Below are positions 25,127-33,390 of a DNA stretch of 64,000 bases, in pieces. Each line of letters starts with the position of its first letter. Position 1 is the stretch's first letter. The translations under genes were made by a program, and so were the position numbers. The notes under the pieces were generated by a model. That model worked only from the letters and a program-made list of their open reading frames with translations, was not told the origin of the DNA and searched no databases. The stretch is from an uncultured Bacilli bacterium (GTDB lineage Bacteria; Bacillota_I; Bacilli_A; RF39; UBA660), in NCBI GenBank assembly GCA_944332475.1, contig CALVKA010000001.1:186001-250000 (forward strand), read 5' to 3'.

Positions 25127-27028
25127 ATGGCATTAAAATATGATGAGTCATCGATTAAAATATTGGAAGGACTGGAAGCAGTTAGAAAAAGACCTGGTAT
25201 GTATATTGGTTCTACTGATAAGAGAGGACTTCACCATCTAGTATGGGAAATTGTAGATAATGCTATTGATGAAGCAATTAATGGGTTTGGTGACTATATT
25301 AAAATAATTTTACATAGTGATAAATCTGTCAGTGTAGAAGACCATGGACGTGGTATTCCTACTGGTATGCATGCTTCTGGTAAATCTACTCCAGAAGTTA
25401 TTTTTACGGTTTTGCATGCTGGTGGTAAATTTGAAGAAGCTGGTTATAAAGTGTCTGGTGGACTTCATGGTGTAGGTGCTAGTGTTGTTAATGCATTATC
25501 TAAATGGATGGAAGTAACGATTCGACATGATAAAGGAGAATATTATATTCGATTTGAGAATGGTGGACATGTTGCAACTCCATTAAAGAAGATTGGTACG
25601 ACGAATAAAACGGGTACTATTGTTCGTTTTTTACCGGATGATGAGATTTTTTCTACGACTAATTTTTCTTATACTACGATTTGTGAGAGAATGCAGGAGT
25701 CTGCTTTCTTATTAAAAGGTATAACGATTGAAGTGATTGATGAAGAAGATGAACGTAGTAGTAAATTTCATTATGAACGTGGTATTGAAGAGTTTGTTGA
25801 AGATATGAATAAAGGTAAGAATGTCTTACATAAAGTGTTATCTATTGCTGGAGTCAGAGATAAGATGGAAGTAGATGTTGCCTTACAATATACGGATACG
25901 TATAATGAGACGATTGTCAGTTTTGTTAATAATGTTAAAACGATTGATGGTGGTACTCATGAAGTGGGATTTAAGACGGCTTTGACACGTGTGTTTAATG
26001 ATTATGCTAAGAGTAATGGATTTATTAAAGGTAAAGATAAGCCTCTTGAAGGTAGTGATGTTCGGGAGGGTTTAACTGCTGTTATTAATTTGAAAATACC
26101 AGAAGATATTTTACAGTTTGAAGGTCAGACAAAGGGTAAACTTGGTACTCCTACGGCTAGAGTTGCAGTTGAAAATATTGTGACAGAACAGATGAGGGTG
26201 TTCTTGGAAGAAAATAAGTCGATTGCTACAGAAATTATCAATAAGAGTTTACGTAGTAAGGTTGCTAGAGAAGCTGCTCGTAAGGCAAGGGAAGCTGCTC
26301 GTAAGGGAACTGGTAAGAAGAAAGAAGAGAGAAGTTTATCTGGAAAGCTTGCTCCTGCTCAAAGTAAAGATAAGACAAAAAAAGAGTTGTTCTTAGTCGA
26401 GGGGGACTCTGCAGGTGGATCTGCGAAACAAGCAAGAGATAGAAAATACCAAGCAATTCTTCCGTTACGTGGTAAGGTTTTAAATACTGAAAAAACAAAA
26501 GAAGACGATATTTTAAAGAACGAAGAGATTAATACTATGATTTATACGATTGGTGCTGGATATGGCTCTAATTTCGATATTCATGATTGTGAATATAATA
26601 AAGTTATTATCATGAGTGACGCGGATGAAGATGGTGGGCATATTCAGTGTTTACTTTTAACTTTTTTCTATCGTTATATGAAACCACTTATTGAGGATGG
26701 TAGATTATTTGTTGCTTTACCTCCACTTTTTAAGATTCAGTCTGGTAAGAATATCGAATATGCTTATACGATTGAAGAAATGAAAGAAAAATCTAAGGGT
26801 AAAAAATGCGAAATACAAAGATATAAAGGTCTTGGTGAAATGAATGCGGATCAATTGGGTGAAACTACGATGCATCCAGGTAGTCGCACTTTGATTCGTG
26901 TTAATATTGAAGATGCACAGTTAGCCGAAAAACGTGTTTCTGTTCTTATGGGAGATGAAGTTGCTCCTCGTAAGGAATGGATTGATGAAAACGTTGAGTT
27001 TACGTTAGAGGATGATTATCAAATATAG
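25127..27028 (+). CDS. parE: DNA topoisomerase IV subunit B
   Basis: 633 residues. The GHKL ATPase domain has EAVRKRPGMYIGST, the catalytic Glu41 in WEIVDNAIDEA, and GGLHGVGASVVNALS. The transducer contains REGLTAVINLKIPEDILQFEGQTKGKLGTP, the LQFEGQTKGKLGT form typical of ParE rather than GyrB. The TOPRIM part has LVEGDSAGGSAKQARDRKYQAILPLRGKVLN in outline and the metal-binding SDADEDGGH; PLRGK is shared with GyrB. It unlinks daughter chromosomes with ParC. ATG 25127 follows AGGAG. parC lies 2.2 kb downstream instead of next to it. Confidence 0.93.
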   Translation: MALKYDESSIKILEGLEAVRKRPGMYIGSTDKRGLHHLVWEIVDNAIDEAINGFGDYIKIILHSDKSVSVEDHGRGIPTGMHASGKSTPEVIFTVLHAGGKFEEAGYKVSGGLHGVGASVVNALSKWMEVTIRHDKGEYYIRFENGGHVATPLKKIGTTNKTGTIVRFLPDDEIFSTTNFSYTTICERMQESAFLLKGITIEVIDEEDERSSKFHYERGIEEFVEDMNKGKNVLHKVLSIAGVRDKMEVDVALQYTDTYNETIVSFVNNVKTIDGGTHEVGFKTALTRVFNDYAKSNGFIKGKDKPLEGSDVREGLTAVINLKIPEDILQFEGQTKGKLGTPTARVAVENIVTEQMRVFLEENKSIATEIINKSLRSKVAREAARKAREAARKGTGKKKEERSLSGKLAPAQSKDKTKKELFLVEGDSAGGSAKQARDRKYQAILPLRGKVLNTEKTKEDDILKNEEINTMIYTIGAGYGSNFDIHDCEYNKVIIMSDADEDGGHIQCLLLTFFYRYMKPLIEDGRLFVALPPLFKIQSGKNIEYAYTIEEMKEKSKGKKCEIQRYKGLGEMNADQLGETTMHPGSRTLIRVNIEDAQLAEKRVSVLMGDEVAPRKEWIDENVEFTLEDDYQI

Positions 27029-27039
27029 GAGAATAGGTT

Positions 27040-29253
27040 ATGAAGTATGAAAGCGGAGAAGATTTTTTAGATTCTTTATTTCAAGAGTTGCATATGGAGG
27101 ATGCTGTTATGCTAACGGCAGATAAAAGTGATACTCCTGAACAAAAAATTGGTAAATATTTAGATAGAGTGGAAAGAGTACATGATAAGGCTCAAGAAAG
27201 TTCTCATAAAATGGAACGCTTAAAACACTTTTACTATGAAAAGTATGTTATCAAAGAATTACCAGATAGTTTTTTACGATTGAAAAAAAAGATTGCTATT
27301 GATAAAGCTGTTGAAAATTTTGAAATTACTTCTTCTATGATGAAGCAATGGTTATCTGAGGTTCAAGAAAATCAAAAAAGTACTCTTGATAGATGGATTG
27401 ACTCTTTATCTAGTAATCAAACCTATCCAACTTGGTTTAAGGTATATGCCTTTCGTGGTATGTTGAAGCTTGGAAAATTTGATAAGTCTACTGGTGAGTT
27501 TGGAAGAAGAAGTAAAAATACTACAGATGGTTTTGCTGATTTAAATCCAGAAGCTTTGGAACTGGTGTACCAAACTTTGACAGCAGAAATTGGTAGTGAT
27601 AAGGTTTTGACGAATGAAAATCTAGAGGCTTTAGAGCATGGTGAAAGTTTTAAACGACTTTATGAACATTTTTTAGGTGAAGTTGTCTTGAGGGAAGATG
27701 AATTCAATCCTAAAGAGGGAGTCTGGAAAAGATATGAACGTGGAAGTTCTCCTGGTTTTTTAATGGATGATATTGAGGGTGCTATTACTGGATGGTGTAT
27801 TGCTGGTAGTGGATATTCTGGTATGTATCTTAAAGGTAGTGATATTTATGTTTATTTTGTTAAAGGCATAAATGGTGGTTTTACGGATCCTAGGATTGCG
27901 ATTCGTATGGAAGGTACTGGTAAAGTTGCTGAGATTCGAGGTGTTGGATATGGACAAGAACTAGAAGAGTCCTTATATCCAGTTCTTAGTGACAAATTAA
28001 AAGAATTTCCGGGCGCAGTAAAGGAACGTAAAAGAGTTGTGAATGTGCAAAGAGTTTCTAACGTTTATGATAAGTTTAAAAACGGAGAAGAATTATCTGA
28101 TGATGATTTACGATTAATTTATGGATTGGATGGAGAGGTTGCATCATATGGATTGTTTGGTGATAAATCATGGGAAATTTTACAAACAAGAGATAAGAAA
28201 AAGGATTTATCACGAATTTTGGGTTGTCAAGAAGATGAAGTGGCATTATCTGATGCGGATTTTGAAGGACATGATATTTTGTATTATTATGGCAATATAT
28301 ATTGTTATGAACGTGAACTTCCTCAAAAGTTTCAGCATTTAAAGGGGATTATTGGGAATGCTAATTTTTGTAAATTAAGTAATGCAAAAGGATTAGAGAG
28401 TTTGGAATTTATTACGAAAGGAGCTGATTTTTATCGTCTTATTAGTGCTATTGGTTTAGATTCTTTAGAATTTATTGGAGATAATGCAACGTTTTCTTCT
28501 CTTAGTAGTGCAAAAGGATTAGAGCGTTTAGAATTTATTGGTGGGGATGGTCATTTTCAGTTCCTTTCAGATGCCTTAAGTTTGAAATCCTTACATCTTA
28601 TAGGTGGTCATGCTAATTTTTCTTCTCTTGCTAGTACAGAAGGTTTAGAAAAGTTATGTTGTATTGGTGGAGATGCTAACTTTTCTTCTCTTGTTCATTC
28701 CAAAGGCTTAGAAGGTTTGCAAAGTATTGGTGGGGATGGTAAATTTCCATCGCTTATTGAGGCTTTAAATTTAAACTCTTTACAGTTTATAGGTGGAGAT
28801 GCAATATTTTCTTCTCTTGTTCATTCCAAAGGCTTAGAAGGTTTGCAAAGTATTGGTGGGGATGGTAAATTTCCATCGCTTATTGAAGCTTTAAATTTAA
28901 ACTCTTTACAGTTTATAGGTGGAGATGCTAACTTTTCTTCTCTTATTAGTGCTATTGGTTTAGAGAGTTTACAACGTATTGGTTTTGATGCTTTTTTTGA
29001 TAGTTTAACTAGTGCGGAGGGAATAAAAAACATTAAATATGTGGGAGGATATGCTCATCTACCTAAGTTATCTGATGGTGATAGTTTAAAAGGATGGAAA
29101 CGTGAAGGAGTCTTGTATTTTCCAGATTTTCCAGATGACTTAGTAGATAGTAATGATAAAAAAGTAAGAAGTGAAATTCAATCTGCTTCTGAACTTTTAG
29201 ATACTATAGAACTAACTTCTTCTAAGAAGAATGATGCTAGCTATAGTTTATAA
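27040..29253 (+). CDS. Unknown 21-residue-repeat protein between parE and parC
   Basis: 737 residues. It begins 11 bases after parE, behind AGGAG. The N-terminal region (about 1-330) is shared with the protein at 46359: FLDSLFQELHMEDAVM, then YPTWFKVYAFRGMLKLGKFDK, then a TGWCIAG motif (Trp near residue 251) and PRIAIRMEGTGKVAEIRGVGYGQ. A linker leads to about 13 repeats of 21 residues (consensus GLESLQxIGGDAxFSSLxSAK, residues about 440-690), which look like a leucine-rich, solenoid-type fold. No signal peptide or membrane helix is present. The function is unknown; the TGWC and IAIRM blocks resemble uncharacterised bacterial proteins I recall only as hypothetical. It is not a topoisomerase part. 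Confidence 0.8.
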   Translation: MKYESGEDFLDSLFQELHMEDAVMLTADKSDTPEQKIGKYLDRVERVHDKAQESSHKMERLKHFYYEKYVIKELPDSFLRLKKKIAIDKAVENFEITSSMMKQWLSEVQENQKSTLDRWIDSLSSNQTYPTWFKVYAFRGMLKLGKFDKSTGEFGRRSKNTTDGFADLNPEALELVYQTLTAEIGSDKVLTNENLEALEHGESFKRLYEHFLGEVVLREDEFNPKEGVWKRYERGSSPGFLMDDIEGAITGWCIAGSGYSGMYLKGSDIYVYFVKGINGGFTDPRIAIRMEGTGKVAEIRGVGYGQELEESLYPVLSDKLKEFPGAVKERKRVVNVQRVSNVYDKFKNGEELSDDDLRLIYGLDGEVASYGLFGDKSWEILQTRDKKKDLSRILGCQEDEVALSDADFEGHDILYYYGNIYCYERELPQKFQHLKGIIGNANFCKLSNAKGLESLEFITKGADFYRLISAIGLDSLEFIGDNATFSSLSSAKGLERLEFIGGDGHFQFLSDALSLKSLHLIGGHANFSSLASTEGLEKLCCIGGDANFSSLVHSKGLEGLQSIGGDGKFPSLIEALNLNSLQFIGGDAIFSSLVHSKGLEGLQSIGGDGKFPSLIEALNLNSLQFIGGDANFSSLISAIGLESLQRIGFDAFFDSLTSAEGIKNIKYVGGYAHLPKLSDGDSLKGWKREGVLYFPDFPDDLVDSNDKKVRSEIQSASELLDTIELTSSKKNDASYSL
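28681..28932 (+). repeat. 126-base tandem duplication inside the repeat protein
   Basis: Bases 28681-28806 and 28807-28932 are nearly identical (two 21-residue repeats, 42 codons each). Differences are a silent GAG/GAA and a few bases at the unit ends. It is a recent in-frame expansion. Confidence 0.9.
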
Positions 29254-29291
29254 TTTTTTGTAATATTAAAATAGAAACGAAGGGTGATAAT

Positions 29292-31856
29292 ATGCCAAAG
29301 AAAAAAACTGAGACACAAGAAGTGATTGAAAAGATATTTGATTACACTTTGGAAGATATCATGGGTGAGAGATTTGGAAGTTATTCTAAATATATTATTC
29401 AAGAGCGTGCCATTCCAGATGCAAGAGATGGGTTAAAACCGGTTCAACGTCGTATTTTATATTCTATGCATAAGGAGAAAAATACTTATGATAGGGGATA
29501 TCGTAAGAGTGCGAAGACGGTTGGAGACGTTATTGGTAATTATCATCCTCATGGTGATACTTCCATTTATGATGCGATGGTTCGTATGAGTCAACCTTGG
29601 AAGACAAGACTTCCTTATATTGATATGCATGGTAATAATGGTTCTATTGATGGTGATAGTCCTGCTGCTTATCGTTATACAGAAGCGCGTCTTTCTAAGA
29701 TTAGTAATGAAATGCTTCGTGATATTGATAAGGATACGGTAGAGTTTGCTCCTAACTTTGATGATACTACGATGGAGCCTACGGTTTTACCAGCTCGTTT
29801 TCCTGCACTTCTTGTTTATGGTGCGATGGGTATTTCGGCAGGGTATGCTACCAATATTCCTCCTCATAATTTAGGAGAAGTTATTGATGCAACGATTCAT
29901 CGTATTGATAGTCCTAATTGTAGTTTAGATACTTTGATGAAATATGTAAAAGGACCTGATTTTCCTACTGGTGGAATCATCGAAGGAATCGATGGAATTC
30001 GTCAAGCGTATGAAACAGGACGAGGAAAAATTGTTGTTAAAAGTCGATATACTGTAGAAGAGACAAAAACTGGCAAATCTATTATTATTACGGAAATTCC
30101 ATTTGAAGTGAATAAAGCTTTGATGGTTAAGAAAATTGATGATATTCGAATTGATAAAAAGATTGATGGTATTGGGGAAGTAAGAGATGAATCTGCAGCT
30201 GATGTTCGTGTTGTCATTGATTTAAAGAAGAATGCGAATGTAGATTTAGTTATTAATTATTTATTAAAGAATACAGATATGCAAATTAACTATAACTTTA
30301 ATATGGTTGCGATTGTAAATAAACGACCAAAACTATTAGGACTTATTGGTTGTTTGGATGCTTTTATTGCTCATCAAAAAGAAGTTGTGCGTCGTCGTAC
30401 AGAATTTGATTTGAAACATGCAAAAGCTCGTTATCATATCGTAGAAGGGTTAATTAAATGTCTTTCTATTTTAGATGAAGTGATTAAAGTAATTCGTGAG
30501 TCTAAAAATAAGAGTGATGCTAAAGAAAACTTGGTAAAAGAGTTTGAGTTTACGATGGAACAAGCTGAAGCCATTGTTACATTACAACTTTATCGTTTGA
30601 CAAATACGGATGTTGTTGCTTTACAAGAAGAGATGGCAAACTTAGAAAAAATTATCAGTGGACTTACAGCAATTCTTGGTAGTGAAGATGTTTTAAAATC
30701 TGTTATGAAGAAAGATTTACGTGATGTTAAGAAAGAGTATGCCATGGACCGTTTAACAGATATTAAAGCAGAAATTACGGAAATTAAAATAGATACAACG
30801 GCTATGATTCCTAAAGAAGATTGTGTTGTTATGGTTACAAAAGATGGCTATGTAAAACGTACTTCTTTTAGAAGTTATACTGCTTCTAATCCAGATGATA
30901 TTACGATTAAAGAGAATGATTATATTTTAGGAATTTATGAGATGACAACACTAGATACGTTATTGGTATTTACGACTCATGGTAATTATTTACATATTCC
31001 AGTTCATATTTTACCTGATTTAAAATGGAAGGATATGCCTAAACATGTTAGCAATGTGATAGAAATTTCTCCAGATGAGGCTGTTGTTTGTGCAATTCCA
31101 GTTGCAACGTTTGATACGAATAAAAATGTTGTGATTGCCTCACGTAATGGTATGATTAAACGTAGTAAGTTAGCGGATTTTAAACTTTCTCGTTATACGA
31201 AGCCTACGAGTTGTATGAAGTTAAAAGATGATGATTTGTTAATTGATGCTTTTGTAGAAGAAAAGAATACGTTATTCCTTACGACTGATAGTGGATATGG
31301 TCTTAGTTTTTCTACAGAAGAAGTTCCAATTGTGGGAGTTAAAGCAGCTGGTGTTAAAGCTATGAAATTAAAAGATGATCATATGGTATCTATTAATCAG
31401 TTTGATCCAGCCGAGGCAGAGTATCTATCTGTTATTACTGATAAAGGAACTGGTAAGAGGGTGCATTTAAATGAATTTGAGCTTTCTACTAGAGCTAGAC
31501 GTGGATTATTAGTGATCCGTGAGGTTAAGAGTAATCCATATCATATTATTAAAACATTTATTACGGATTCTAAAAATTATATTGGTATTAAGAATGGTGA
31601 GATTGAAACTTTGAAATTGACGGAGTTAAATATCGCGGATCGTTATTCTATCGGGGGACAGATTTCTAAACATCCACTTAGTGATAGTTTTATGATTGCT
31701 ACTTTACAACGAAGAGAAGAGGCAGAGCAAGAAGAAATACATATGCCTGATGTAGAAGAAAAGATTTCTGAAGTAAAAGTTATTCCTAAAAAGGAGAAAG
31801 TTTCTTTAAAAGAGATTGATGATCGTTTGATGACTATCGATGACTTTTTGAAATAA
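29292..31856 (+). CDS. parC: DNA topoisomerase IV subunit A
   Basis: 854 residues. ParC/GyrA breakage-reunion domain: RFGSYSKYIIQERAIPDARDGLKPVQRRILY in outline, RKSAKTVGDVIGNYHPHGDTSIYDAMVRMSQ with Thr90 at the quinolone-contact position usually held by Ser, Asp94, and catalytic Tyr129 in AAYRYTEAR. The C-terminal beta-pinwheel (about 500-820) has repeated blade motifs but no GyrA box, and the IIQER and SAKTVGDVIG forms fit ParC. It pairs with ParE. ATG 29292 has AAGGGTG upstream. It is followed by a strong terminator. Confidence 0.92.
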   Translation: MPKKKTETQEVIEKIFDYTLEDIMGERFGSYSKYIIQERAIPDARDGLKPVQRRILYSMHKEKNTYDRGYRKSAKTVGDVIGNYHPHGDTSIYDAMVRMSQPWKTRLPYIDMHGNNGSIDGDSPAAYRYTEARLSKISNEMLRDIDKDTVEFAPNFDDTTMEPTVLPARFPALLVYGAMGISAGYATNIPPHNLGEVIDATIHRIDSPNCSLDTLMKYVKGPDFPTGGIIEGIDGIRQAYETGRGKIVVKSRYTVEETKTGKSIIITEIPFEVNKALMVKKIDDIRIDKKIDGIGEVRDESAADVRVVIDLKKNANVDLVINYLLKNTDMQINYNFNMVAIVNKRPKLLGLIGCLDAFIAHQKEVVRRRTEFDLKHAKARYHIVEGLIKCLSILDEVIKVIRESKNKSDAKENLVKEFEFTMEQAEAIVTLQLYRLTNTDVVALQEEMANLEKIISGLTAILGSEDVLKSVMKKDLRDVKKEYAMDRLTDIKAEITEIKIDTTAMIPKEDCVVMVTKDGYVKRTSFRSYTASNPDDITIKENDYILGIYEMTTLDTLLVFTTHGNYLHIPVHILPDLKWKDMPKHVSNVIEISPDEAVVCAIPVATFDTNKNVVIASRNGMIKRSKLADFKLSRYTKPTSCMKLKDDDLLIDAFVEEKNTLFLTTDSGYGLSFSTEEVPIVGVKAAGVKAMKLKDDHMVSINQFDPAEAEYLSVITDKGTGKRVHLNEFELSTRARRGLLVIREVKSNPYHIIKTFITDSKNYIGIKNGEIETLKLTELNIADRYSIGGQISKHPLSDSFMIATLQRREEAEQEEIHMPDVEEKISEVKVIPKKEKVSLKEIDDRLMTIDDFLK

Positions 31857-31880
31857 AAGAAGAAGTTGTTCTTCTTTTTT
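31856..31880 (+). terminator. Intrinsic terminator of parC
   Basis: AAAGAAGAA (31856-31864) pairs with TTCTTCTTT (31869-31877) around GTTG, then T-run. Confidence 0.8.
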
Positions 31881-31913
31881 CTTTGCTTTCATATATTATA
31901 GTGGTGGTAAATT

Positions 31914-32279
31914 ATGTCGAAAGAAAGTTTTAAGTCTTTTGCGAGAGGACATACAGAACTTGCTAATTATGTTATGAATGGTAAGACAAATTGGCAACGA
32001 CTTTATGAGCTTTATGAAATATATGGAGAAAATAGTAGTATATGGAATGATTATTTTTCTACTTCTAACTCATCTTTTTCTTCTGGAGAGTCTGATTTAT
32101 CTAGCACCTTGAAGGAATTGATGCAAAATATTAAAAATATTGATTTAAATTCTGTTCAGAAGGGAATTACCAATATTCAAAAAGCCGTGGGATTACTTCA
32201 AAATATTGGACTTGGTCAAGGACAAAATTCTGCTAGTTCTTATGAACCTAGACCATTGTATCAACATTTTGATGATTAA
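31914..32279 (+). CDS. ylbD: YlbD-like protein
   Basis: 121 residues. The N-terminus KSFARGHTELANYVMNGKTNWQRLYELYEIYGENSSIWNDYF in outline fits the YlbD family of Bacilli (tryptophan and tyrosine spacing in WQxLYExxxxxGE). The rest is Ser-rich and helical. In B. subtilis YlbD is a spore-coat-associated protein of unclear function. The assignment is supported by the neighbours: a YlbE-like, a YlbF-like and RsmD (YlbH) follow in the B. subtilis order. It does not by itself prove sporulation. Confidence 0.75.
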   Translation: MSKESFKSFARGHTELANYVMNGKTNWQRLYELYEIYGENSSIWNDYFSTSNSSFSSGESDLSSTLKELMQNIKNIDLNSVQKGITNIQKAVGLLQNIGLGQGQNSASSYEPRPLYQHFDD

Positions 32280-32281
32280 CG

Positions 32282-32503
32282 ATGGAATTAAAAGTTATTC
32301 ATGCAATTAAAAGTAATCCTTTATTATATTCTTATTTAAGAGTGAATTCTTCTTGGTACTCCGTTTTGAATCGAGATTCTAGTCGGCTAAAAGATATGGA
32401 AAAAGAAGCTAGACATTATTATAAAATGACATTTCCTGATAAGATAGAACGATTTACTAATCAAATGGAGATGATTTCTACATTTATGGATGTATTACGA
32501 TGA
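32282..32503 (+). CDS. ylbE: YlbE-like protein
   Basis: 73 residues: NPLLYSYLRVNSSWYSVLNRDSSRLKDMEKEARHYYKMTFPDKIERF in outline, matching the short YlbE family (IRxxPxWYRxLsRxPxxLxxFExEAkxyy, then FPxxVexf). Starts 2 bases after the YlbD stop. Function unknown in any species I know of. Confidence 0.75.
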   Translation: MELKVIHAIKSNPLLYSYLRVNSSWYSVLNRDSSRLKDMEKEARHYYKMTFPDKIERFTNQMEMISTFMDVLR

Positions 32504-32524
32504 GTTTTATGATAAAATAAAAAT

Positions 32525-32815
32525 ATGAATGAATTAATAGAAAAGTTAGAACAATTAAAAAAGGTGATTCGTCAAGAAGATGTTATTGTTTCTTTTTTAG
32601 AACAAAAGAAGAAAACATTATCCGATTCTTCTTTAGTTTCTAAAATAGAGAAGTATCAATGTGAGGCATCAGATTATTTAAAAAAGGAGATAGAACAGTC
32701 GCCTTCTTTTTTGGCATATAAAGAAAAGGAAACAGAAGTTAATTTGTTTATTTTAGAAATTAATCAGCGTTTTAAAGCGATTCGTCAAGAATTTGGTTGT
32801 AGAAAGGAGGGTTAG
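32525..32815 (+). CDS. ylbF: YlbF/YmcA-family regulatory protein
   Basis: 96 residues, all helical, with charged heptads. The region KYQCEASDYLKKEIEQSPSFLAYKEKETEVNLFILEINQRFKAI in outline fits the YlbF/RicF family. In B. subtilis RicF, with RicA and RicT, forms a complex that steers mRNA processing by RNase Y and affects competence and sporulation. This copy is shorter than the ~150-residue B. subtilis protein, and its C-terminal Cys-rich tail is reduced to one Cys (FGCRKEG). Its stop shares one base with the start of rsmD. Confidence 0.7.
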   Translation: MNELIEKLEQLKKVIRQEDVIVSFLEQKKKTLSDSSLVSKIEKYQCEASDYLKKEIEQSPSFLAYKEKETEVNLFILEINQRFKAIRQEFGCRKEG

Positions 32816-33363
32816 TGTTGAAGGTAATTAGTGGTAAGTACAAAGGTAGAAAGTTGGATGGTTTTGATATTGTTGGAACAAGGCCTACTATGGATCGTGT
32901 GAAAGAAAGTTTATTTGCGATGATTCAGCCTTGGATAGAAGATGCGGTAGTTTTGGATTTGTTTGCAGGTAGTGGTAATTTAGGAATTGAAGCGTTGAGT
33001 GAGGGAGCAAGCTTTTCTTATTTTGTTGATAAAAATAAGAAGGCTTATACTACTATTCAGAAAAATTTACGTCTGTTAGATATTTCTAATGCTTCTTTAT
33101 TTTTAATGGATTATCAGAATGCTTTACAAGAATTTTCTAATCAAGGAATTGTTTTTGATATTGTTTTTTTAGACCCTCCTTATCAGACAGATTTGGTTGC
33201 AAAGAGTATTCAATCTATTATGAATTTATCTCTTTTATCATCGGAAGGTATTATTGTGGCGGAAAGTGATAAGTTAGAAAAAATTATTTTTCCTTCTTGT
33301 TTAGAAATTGTCAAGAGTAAAAAATATGGTGATAAATGGGTAGCTATCTTACGTCAATTATGA
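32815..33363 (+). CDS. rsmD: 16S rRNA (guanine966-N2)-methyltransferase RsmD
   Basis: 182 residues from GTG 32815 (or TTG 32818), with AAGGAGG inside the end of ylbF. Motif I VLDLFAGSGNLGIEALS binds S-adenosylmethionine and motif IV LDPPY is the catalytic loop of N2-guanine methyltransferases. The start VISGKYKGRKL and TRPTMDRVKESLF are signatures of RsmD. It methylates G966 of 16S rRNA during 30S assembly. The usual ylbG between ylbF and rsmD is absent here. Confidence 0.92.
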   Translation: MLKVISGKYKGRKLDGFDIVGTRPTMDRVKESLFAMIQPWIEDAVVLDLFAGSGNLGIEALSEGASFSYFVDKNKKAYTTIQKNLRLLDISNASLFLMDYQNALQEFSNQGIVFDIVFLDPPYQTDLVAKSIQSIMNLSLLSSEGIIVAESDKLEKIIFPSCLEIVKSKKYGDKWVAILRQL

Positions 33364-33390
33364 TAAAATGATTGTAAGATAGGTGATTAT

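Noticed and set aside
28350-29060. CRISPR array or DNA-level satellite
   Set aside because: The repetition is in frame, protein-coding and degenerate except for one 126-base duplication; there are no unique spacers between constant repeats.
25127-31856. gyrB/gyrA instead of parE/parC
   Set aside because: LQFEGQTKGKLGT and the lack of a GyrA box favour topoisomerase IV, although the families overlap.
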